6,701 nucleotides of DNA from the NCBI GenBank assembly GCA_903874575.1, contig CAIQSZ010000262.1:1-6701 (forward strand), written 5' to 3'. Positions 1-5,494 of this stretch are shown here, in pieces; position 1 is the stretch's first letter; every line of letters begins with the position of its first letter. The DNA is from an uncultured Elusimicrobia bacterium (GTDB taxonomy: Bacteria > Elusimicrobiota > Elusimicrobia > UBA1565 > UBA9628). A model generated the notes under the pieces. It was not told the origin of the DNA and did no database searches. It saw only the letters and a list, made by a program, of their open reading frames with translations. A program made the translations under genes and the position numbers.

Positions 1-21
1 AGACGTGTGCTCTTCCGATCT
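1..21. other. Illumina TruSeq read-2 adapter remnant (not biological)
   Basis: The first 21 bases match the 3' end of the standard Illumina multiplexing/TruSeq read-2 primer, ending in the well-known GCTCTTCCGATCT core. The sequence then passes directly into valS codons at base 22. This is untrimmed library adapter at a contig end. It supplies the artificial GTG at 5-7 and the spurious residues M-C-S-S-D in front of the real L-N-N-T-L-Q-D, so no start codon should be assigned here. Confidence 0.95.
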
Positions 22-2482
22 CAACAACACCCTCCAGGACGCGTTCCTCCGTCATCACCGCATGAAGGGCGAGCCCGCGTGCTGGGTTCCCGGCTGCGAC
101 CACGGCGGCATCGCCACGCAGAACATGATGGAGAAGCAGCTCAAGGCCGAGGGCAAGAGCCGCCACGACCTCGGCCGCGACGCGTTCCTGGAGCGCATGC
201 AGACCTGGACCCGCGACTGCAAGAAGACCATCTTGGGCCAGCTGACGCGCCTGGGCTGCACGCTGGATTGGGACCGCGAGGCGTTCACCATGGACGAGGC
301 GCGCGCCAAGGCCGTCTTCGCCGCGTTCAAGACGCTGTGGGAGCGCGGCTTGGTGTACCGCGGCGAGCGCCTGGTGAACTGGTGCGTGCGCTGCGGCACC
401 GCGCTGTCCGACATCGAGGTCGAGCGCGAGGAGCGCAAGGGCGGCCTGTACCACATTCATTATCGGCTCGAAGGCGGCGGCGAGGGCTTGGTCGTGGCGA
501 CCACGCGCCCGGAGACCATGTTCGGCGACACCGCCGTGGCCGTCAACCCGAAGGATCCGCGCTGGACGCGCATGGTCGGCAAGAAGGTGCTCATTCCGTT
601 CATCGACCGCGCCATTCCCGTCATCGAGGACGCGTACGTGGAGTTCGAGTTCGGCACCGGCGCGCTGAAGGTGACGCCCGCGCACGACCAGAACGACTGG
701 GAGATCGGCCAGCGCCACGGCCTGCCCGCCGTCAAGGCCATCGGCCCCGACGGCAAGCTCACCGAGGCGGCCGGTCCGTACGCGGGCCTGTCCCGCGAGA
801 AGGGCAAGGACCAGGTCATCGCCGACCTGGAGGCCCAAGGCTTCCTGCGCAAGAAGGAGGACCACAAGAGCGCGGTCCAGACGTGCTACCGCTGCGCGTC
901 GGTCATCGAGCCCTTGCTGTCGCTGCAGTGGTTCGTCAAACAGTCGGAGTTGGCCAAGCCCGCGCTGGCTGCTTTGGATTCTGGAGAATTTAAGATTCAT
1001 CCTGAGAATTGGGCGAAACCTTACCGGGATTGGCTCGTCAACATGAGGGACTGGTGCGTCTCGCGCCAGATCTGGTGGGGCCACCGCATCCCGGTCTGGT
1101 ACAAAGAGGGCGCGCAGCCCGTCGTGTCCGTGGAAGCGCCGGGCGCCGGCTGGACGCAGGACCCCGACGTGCTGGACACCTGGTTCTCGTCGGCGCTGTG
1201 GCCGCTGGCGGTGTTCGGCTGGCCGGACAAGACCGCCGACCTGGCCTACTACTATCCGACCTCCGCGCTCGTGACCGGCTACGAAATCCTGTACCTGTGG
1301 GTCGCGCGCATGCAGATGATGGGCCTGGCCTTAGAGGGAAAAGTGCCGTTTTCCGACGCCGTCATCAACGGCATCGTGCGCGACAAGAGCGGCAAGAAGA
1401 TGTCGAAGTCGCTGGGCAACGTCGTTGATCCGCTGCTGATGATGGACAAGTACGGCACCGACGCCCTGCGCTTCGCCTTGATGGCGCAGGCGCACCCGGG
1501 CAAGGACATCGCCTTCGACGAGCAGTCCGTGCTGGCCGCGCGCAACTTCGTCAACAAGCTGTGGAACTCGACGCGTTTCGTGCTGATGAACCTGCCGGCG
1601 GCGGCGCCCGCGGGCGGCTATGCGCTGGACGCGCTCTCCGACGACGGTTTGGAGCTGGCCGACGCGTGGATACTGTCGCGTTATCAGGCGACGTTGAAGA
1701 AGGCGAAGGCCCATTTGGACGCCTATGAGCCCGCCGCCTCCGCCGCCGCGCTGTACGGCTTCCTCTGGGATGAGTTCTGCGACTGGTACATCGAATTAGC
1801 CAAGGGGCGCCTGCTCGGCGCCGACGGCCAGGGCAAGCAGGCCGCGCGGACCATCCTGGTTCAGGTCCTCGTCGGCACGCTCAAGGCCCTGCACCCGCTG
1901 ATGCCTTTCGTCACCGAGGAGCTGTTCACCGCGCTCAAGCCGTTCGCCGGGGAGAGCGGGGAGTTCCTGCTCGCCGTCGGCTATCAGGAGTTCGACCGCG
2001 ACCGGTCGAATCCCGGCGCCGAGAAGGAGATGGCCTTGCTGATGGGCGCGGTGACCTCCATCCGCTCCCTGCGCGCCCAGCTCAACGTTCCGCTGGGGCT
2101 GAAGATCAAGGCCGCCGCGGCCGGGCCGTTCGCCGAGGCGGTGCTAGGCAGGCATCGCGCCTACGTGACCTTGCTGGCGCGGCTGGAGTCGCTGGAGGCC
2201 GCCGGCGGCGTCAGGCCCGCCCAAAGCGCGACCGCCGTCGCCGACGGCGTGACGTTCTTCGTGCCGTTGGCCGGCGTCATCGACTTCGCCAAGGAGCTCG
2301 AGCGCTTGAAGAAGGACCTCGTCAAGGCCGAGGGCGACATCGTCAAGTGCGAGGGGAAGCTCAAAAATCTTTCCGCGGCGCCCGACGTCCCCGCCGACAA
2401 GCTCGCGCAGGCCCGGGCCCAGCGCGAGGCCGCGGTCGCCCGGCGCGGACAGCTGTCCGAGACCATCAAGTGGCTGGAGTGA
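22..2482 (+). CDS. valS: valine--tRNA ligase, 5'-truncated at the contig end
   Basis: Class I aminoacyl-tRNA synthetase that charges tRNA-Val in the cytoplasm and edits mischarged threonine. The reading frame is set by codon 20-22, which is part adapter; residue numbers here count from the artificial GTG at base 5. The visible part starts at LNNTLQD, just after where the HIGH motif would be, so roughly the first 40-50 residues are missing. In order it shows PGCDHGGIATQ (usually PGTDHAGIATQ), the editing-domain motif TTRPET (residues 166-171), WCVSRQIWWGHRIP (from about 350), DTWFSS (from 391), KMSKS (465-469, bases 1397-1411), the anticodon-binding domain with WDEFCDWYIELAKGRL, and a charged C-terminal coiled-coil arm (about 755-825) typical of ValRS rather than IleRS or LeuRS. 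Two CxxC knuckles (Cys127/130 and Cys294/297) suggest bound zinc, as in some other bacterial ValRS. It ends at TGA 2480-2482, overlapping the next gene. Confidence 0.97.
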
Positions 2483-3177
2483 TCGCGGCGTTCCTGCTCG
2501 CGTTCGCGCGGATCCTGTCGGCGCAGACCTCCGAGCCGGACGTCTCCACTCAGACCGCCGTCGCGGCGTCGACGGCGGCCGCCCAGGTCGTCGTTTCCAC
2601 CGCCGGCGTGAGGACCGCCGGCGTCGCGTTGGAGGCGAGGCTGAAACGGGCCATTCACGCGGTCCTGCACGCCGAGGCCAAGGAATGGGAACCGCTCTCG
2701 CTGAAGGCCGGCGGCGATCCCGCCGCGGCGGCGACCAAAGTCGTCCTGCGGCAGGAGAAGGTCAAGGGCCGATACAGGGGCGTGCCGACGAAGGCGACGG
2801 CCACCATCCGCCTGCACAAGACCAAGGACGAGAGCTGGTTGGTGGTCAGCGTTTGGGCGCAGGCGCTCGAGCGGCGGCGCAGGCACCTGGAAGTGCGCCT
2901 GCGCATCGTCGAGGGCTTCGTCGAGGACGTGAGGGTCGCGGTCGTGTCCGTCGTGGACCGCCGCTACAGCGGCGCCGCGATGGACTCCTACGAATTGCGC
3001 ACCCGCGCGGTGGCGTTCGCGGAGGCGTCGGCGGAGAAAGGCCAAGTTCTGATCTCCGCCCTGGACCCGCGTCCTTCCAAATCGGCGGCCAACTCCGGAC
3101 AGATCACCCGGGTCTCGTTCGGCGACATCGAGATCGGCCTAGCCGACGTGTCCTGGGCCGTCGTCGGGCTCGAGTAG
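2479..3177 (+). CDS. secreted or periplasmic protein of unknown function
   Basis: I do not recognise the family. The chosen GTG start (2479) gives 232 residues and overlaps the valS stop as GTGA, a common arrangement for translational coupling. An in-frame GTG at 2470 would add three residues, and neither start has a convincing ribosome-binding site. The N-terminus, MIAAFLLAFARILSA followed by QTSEPD, reads as a short Sec signal peptide with likely cleavage after LSA, though the region before the hydrophobic core lacks the usual positive charge. An Ala/Thr/Val-rich segment follows, containing STAGV and RTAGV from an 11-bp direct repeat. The remainder alternates charged and hydrophobic residues in apparent beta-strands (ATATIRLHKTK, WLVVSVWAQAL, HLEVRLRIVEG, VRVAVVSVVDRRY). 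There is no cysteine lipobox and no later membrane segment. Export to the periplasm or cell surface is inferred from the signal peptide alone. Confidence 0.75.
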   Translation: MIAAFLLAFARILSAQTSEPDVSTQTAVAASTAAAQVVVSTAGVRTAGVALEARLKRAIHAVLHAEAKEWEPLSLKAGGDPAAAATKVVLRQEKVKGRYRGVPTKATATIRLHKTKDESWLVVSVWAQALERRRRHLEVRLRIVEGFVEDVRVAVVSVVDRRYSGAAMDSYELRTRAVAFAEASAEKGQVLISALDPRPSKSAANSGQITRVSFGDIEIGLADVSWAVVGLE

Positions 3178-3200
3178 CGGCCCGCGGGTCCGAACGGGCG
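3178..3200. terminator. possible weak terminator between convergent genes
   Basis: This 23-bp gap lies between two converging stop codons. It holds the palindrome CCCGCGGG (3181-3188) and a second pairing option, GCCCG (3180-3184) with CGGGC (3195-3199). There is no T-run on either strand, so it is not a classical intrinsic terminator. The call rests on position and local symmetry, and such symmetry is common in DNA this GC-rich. Confidence 0.25.
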
Positions 3201-3380
3201 TCAGGGACCCCAGTGGGGGGACGGCGGAGGATCCTGGAAGTCCTTGCAGCCGGGCTTGTGGATGACGGAACCCGGAGCCTGAGGCTCGCCCGTCTTCTTG
3301 CACACATAGCACGACCCGCTCTCCAAATCGACGCGCAGATCGCACCAGCGGCACTCGATGCAGACTTTCTCCTCGCCCAT
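3201..3380 (-). CDS. small cysteine-rich protein, probable zinc ribbon (59 aa)
   Basis: The product starts MGEEKVCIECRWC and has six cysteines, at 7, 10, 13, 24, 27 and 45. The CxxCxxC and CxxC clusters, plus His41 and Cys45, fit a zinc-ribbon or zinc-knuckle fold. The acidic, proline-rich tail ends in SPHWGP. ATG at 3380 is chosen because GAGGGGGG (3389-3396) sits 8 bp upstream of it as a good ribosome-binding site; longer in-frame extensions overlap the hmgA end and look like shadow sequence. It follows hmgA on the same strand after 59 bp. The cysteine spacing and the site argue for a real gene despite its size. The fold is inferred. Its partner (nucleic acid, protein or only a metal) cannot be told, and an iron-binding rubredoxin-like role is possible but the spacing does not match well. 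Confidence 0.75.
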   Translation of the reverse strand: MGEEKVCIECRWCDLRVDLESGSCYVCKKTGEPQAPGSVIHKPGCKDFQDPPPSPHWGP

Positions 3381-3388
3381 GGTGACAG

Positions 3389-3410
3389 CCCCCCTCGCGC
3401 GTGAATTATG
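3389..3410 (-). promoter_or_regulatory. ribosome-binding site and possible -10 box of the small cysteine-rich gene
   Basis: On the minus strand GAGGGGGG (3396 to 3389) precedes the ATG at 3380 with an 8-bp spacer, the clearest Shine-Dalgarno sequence in the window. Further upstream, CATAAT (3410 to 3405) matches 5 of 6 bases of a sigma-70 -10 box in otherwise GC-rich DNA. No good -35 box sits about 17 bp before it, so the promoter part is tentative; the ribosome-binding site is the firmer claim. Confidence 0.4.
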
Positions 3411-3439
3411 CAACGAACCGGCCGACGGCCCGCGGACTC

Positions 3440-4663
3440 TCAGTCGATCGCGAGGCCCTGCGTGTCGCGGTTCCACCCGGTCGGATAGTCCTTCTCGGCG
3501 ATGGGCAGGGCCTGCTTGGCCACCGAGAGCGGTTCGTAGAAGACGTCCAGCATCACGGCCAAATAGTCCGAGAGCTTCCCGCGCTCCTCAAGCGAGCGCT
3601 TGGCCGCCGTCCCGTGCGGGGAGTGCGGCAGGGAGCCGGGGTGAAAGGTGAGCGAACCGGGTTCGACCAGCCCCTTGCGCGCGCCGTAGCCGGTGTTCGA
3701 GAAGAACGTCAATTCGTCGGAGTCCGCGTTGTTGTGCGCGTACGGCGCGGGGACGTCGCGAGGGTGCCAGCCTTCGATCTGGCCCTTGAAGGTGCAGACC
3801 GCGAAGCCCGCGTGGGGCGCGGCGCCGGACTCGAAGGTTTGGCGCGTCGGCGGGGAGGTGTGGATCTGGCGCGCGAGCGGGTGGTGGTCGTCGGCGTGGA
3901 AGGCGTACGGGTACAGCGCGCCTTCCCAGCCGATCAGGTCGAAGGGGTGGTGTCCCAGGAACATTTCGGTGACGAAGCCGCCGCCGTGCTTGGTCCACAC
4001 GCGAAATTCGCCTTCCTCGTCTCGCGGGGGGCGGAACTCCGGCGGGTCGACCTCGGTCTCCACGACCGGCGCGGTCAGGTGCGCTTGCCCCGACCTGTTG
4101 AGATAGCGCGGCGCGAAGCCGATGGGAAAGCGCGACTCGATCATCAGGAGCCAGCAGTCCTCGCTTTCCAGCTCGACGCGGTAGGTCGTGCCCTTGGGCA
4201 CGACGACGTATTGGCCGGGGCGGAACGGAAGCACGCCGTACTCGGAGGCCAGCAGTCCTCGGCCTTCCTGCACGAACCACAGCTCGTGGCCGTCGCCGTT
4301 TCGAAAGAAGCGGTCGGCCGGGCAGGAGCGCTCGAAGCGCGCGGCGCAGACGAAGGTCGTCGTCCCGTAGACCAGGGGCACGCGCCCGCTGACGACGTCG
4401 CCGTGCGGCTTCAGCCGGGCGGTGCGCAGATGCCACGGCTGGAGCGCCATGGGAGCCGGCGGCTGGGGACGGATGTCGAGCGGGAGCTTGTGCGGGTCGC
4501 GGATTTGGCGCGTCGGGTACTGGCGGTAGTGATACTTGCGCGACCAGTCGCCCGAGAAGCCGGCGGAGGAGTGGATCTCCTCGAGCGCCAGCACTCCGGG
4601 CTCGGAGTAGTACTCGGAGTGCGGCGTGCGCGGCACTCGGCCGCGGGTCAAGATGACGCTCAT
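3440..4663 (-). CDS. hmgA: homogentisate 1,2-dioxygenase family protein
   Basis: HmgA is an iron(II) cupin that opens the ring of homogentisate with O2 to give maleylacetoacetate in tyrosine/phenylalanine breakdown. The 407-residue product is close to the length of shorter bacterial members. Family marks include FSGDWS near the N-terminus, HGGGFVTEMFLGHHPFDLIGW, ALYPYAFHADD and PYAHNNADSDELTFF. The likely iron ligands, by comparison with the characterised enzyme, are His310 (YAHNN), Glu317 (SDE) and His347 (LPHSPH). The catalytic-base histidine that animal and Pseudomonas enzymes appear to carry as WHG is WEG here, so the substrate is not certain. ATG 4663 is preferred because MSVILTRGRVPRTPH lines up with the usual N-terminus; ATG 4678 would add five residues. 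Neither has a clear ribosome-binding site. No other homogentisate-pathway gene is in the window. Confidence 0.85.
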   Translation of the reverse strand: MSVILTRGRVPRTPHSEYYSEPGVLALEEIHSSAGFSGDWSRKYHYRQYPTRQIRDPHKLPLDIRPQPPAPMALQPWHLRTARLKPHGDVVSGRVPLVYGTTTFVCAARFERSCPADRFFRNGDGHELWFVQEGRGLLASEYGVLPFRPGQYVVVPKGTTYRVELESEDCWLLMIESRFPIGFAPRYLNRSGQAHLTAPVVETEVDPPEFRPPRDEEGEFRVWTKHGGGFVTEMFLGHHPFDLIGWEGALYPYAFHADDHHPLARQIHTSPPTRQTFESGAAPHAGFAVCTFKGQIEGWHPRDVPAPYAHNNADSDELTFFSNTGYGARKGLVEPGSLTFHPGSLPHSPHGTAAKRSLEERGKLSDYLAVMLDVFYEPLSVAKQALPIAEKDYPTGWNRDTQGLAID

Positions 4664-4679
4664 ATTACCGGGCGTCATC
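4652..4679. promoter_or_regulatory. perfect 8-bp inverted repeat around the hmgA start codon
   Basis: GATGACGC (4652-4659) and GCGTCATC (4672-4679) are exact reverse complements separated by 12 bp. The preferred hmgA start codon (4663-4661) lies in the spacer, and the alternative ATG at 4678 lies in one arm. It could be a DNA operator bound by a dimeric regulator, or an RNA hairpin presenting the start codon in its loop. Function is inferred from symmetry and position only. Confidence 0.4.
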
Positions 4680-4718
4680 CTAGCAAATCAAACGCGCGCG
4701 GCCTCTGCGTTCGAAGGG

Positions 4719-4731
4719 AGCCGGGCCGGCT
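4719..4731. repeat. short inverted repeat just after the HAD gene stop
   Basis: AGCCGGGCCGGCT is a perfect 6-bp inverted repeat around one central base, immediately beyond the HAD stop codon on the minus strand. As RNA it could fold as a 5-bp stem with a 3-base loop. No T-run follows, so it is at best a weak terminator or pause between the HAD gene and hmgA. Confidence 0.3.
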
Positions 4732-5430
4732 TCAGTTTCGGATCAGGCCCGAGACGGCCGCGACGGTCAGGCCCCGGAAGTCCCGGATCGCGAGCGCGGC
4801 GGCGCGGAACTCGTCGGCGCGGTGCGAGGTGGTGACCGCGACGACGCTCATGCCCGCGCGCCGCGCGGCCTCCTCGCCGAGGAGCGAGTCCTCGAAGACG
4901 ACGCAGTCCTTCGGCCGTCTCTTGAGCTTGTCGGCCAGGCGCAGGAAGGTCTCGGGGTCGGGCTTGCCCTTGACGACCTCGCCGCCGTCCACGACCGCGT
5001 CGAAGGCCGCCCTCAACTTCAGGCCGTCGAGGATGAAGGCCACGTTGTCGTCCTTGGATCCGGTGCCCAGGCCGACGGCCCAGCCTCCCGCGCGCGCGTC
5101 GTCCAAGAACCGCCGCAGGCCGGGCGCCGCGCGGCGCTTCGGCCGATAGAGGTCGCGGTACGACTTCTCCTTCTCGGCCGCGCACCGCGCGGCCTCCTCG
5201 GGCGAGACCTCGCGCTTGAAGTAATAGCGCAGGACTTCCCGCGTCGGCATGCCCATGGTGTTCTCGCGGAAGTCGCGCAGATCGATCTCGATGCCGCGAC
5301 CGCGGAAGTAGCGGCGCCACGCTTCCTCGTGCGCGGGCATGTTGTCGCAGACGACGCCGTCCATGTCGAAGAGCAGGGCGATGGGGGATTCCACGACGAT
5401 ATGATAGCGCATCCGCCGTAATCGGCGCAT
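4732..5430 (-). CDS. HAD-superfamily hydrolase, beta-phosphoglucomutase-like
   Basis: A phosphatase or phosphomutase of HAD subfamily I, probably cytoplasmic and acting on a small phosphorylated metabolite. Numbering from ATG 5430 (232 aa), the motifs are complete: motif I FDMDGVVCDN with nucleophile Asp22 and acid/base Asp24; a helical cap at about 30-95; motif II GLGTGSKDDN (Thr123/Ser125); motif III Lys156 in KGKPDPE; motif IV VVFEDSLLGEEAARRAGM (Glu180, Asp181). The cap position and the KPDPE and EDS forms match the beta-phosphoglucomutase and sugar-phosphatase group, but sequence alone does not separate mutase from phosphatase. Start is uncertain: ATG 5412 or GTG 5394 (MESPIALLFDMDG) would put the nucleophile at the usual distance from the N-terminus, and none has a clear ribosome-binding site. 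It lies about 68 bp upstream of hmgA on the same strand. Confidence 0.9.
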   Translation of the reverse strand: MRRLRRMRYHIVVESPIALLFDMDGVVCDNMPAHEEAWRRYFRGRGIEIDLRDFRENTMGMPTREVLRYYFKREVSPEEAARCAAEKEKSYRDLYRPKRRAAPGLRRFLDDARAGGWAVGLGTGSKDDNVAFILDGLKLRAAFDAVVDGGEVVKGKPDPETFLRLADKLKRRPKDCVVFEDSLLGEEAARRAGMSVVAVTTSHRADEFRAAALAIRDFRGLTVAAVSGLIRN

Positions 5431-5494
5431 GGGCCCAGGCCGCGGGGGCCTTTCGACTCTGGGCGCCGGTAGTTTCCGAGAATAAACTCATCCC
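5431..5494. promoter_or_regulatory. divergent intergenic region
   Basis: These 64 bp separate the divergent HAD and WD40-like genes and should hold promoters for both. The left half is very GC-rich (GGGCCCAGGCCGCGGGGGCC). The right half becomes AT-richer, with GAGAAT (5478-5483) as a weak -10 candidate for the rightward gene. I find no matching -35 box and no clear Shine-Dalgarno sequence before the ATG at 5495. Confidence 0.3.

Noticed and set aside
7..993. A 328-residue plus-strand frame starting in the adapter
   Set aside because: Its start lies in the adapter, it runs out of phase with valS, and its product is Arg/His/Pro-rich shadow sequence.
2599..2624. 11-bp direct repeat ACCGCCGGCGT
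   Set aside because: Two copies 15 bp apart within a low-complexity Ala/Val/Thr coding stretch; explained by biased codons and a short peptide repeat, not by a mobile or CRISPR-type repeat.
2161..3045. A 294-residue minus-strand open frame opposite the valS end and the secreted protein
   Set aside because: It overlaps the clear ValRS coiled-coil region in antisense, has an Arg/His/Gly-rich composition and shows no domain; it is a GC-driven shadow.
3425..3440. Small GGCC-type hairpin after the hmgA stop
   Set aside because: Only a 4-bp stem with no T-run; too weak to call a terminator in DNA this GC-rich.
3401..5149. A 582-residue plus-strand open frame opposite hmgA and the HAD gene
   Set aside because: It is antisense to two genes with intact, recognisable catalytic motifs. 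Its translation is Arg/Ala/Gly/Val-rich and low in complexity, as expected from the opposite strand of GC-rich codons where stops are rare.
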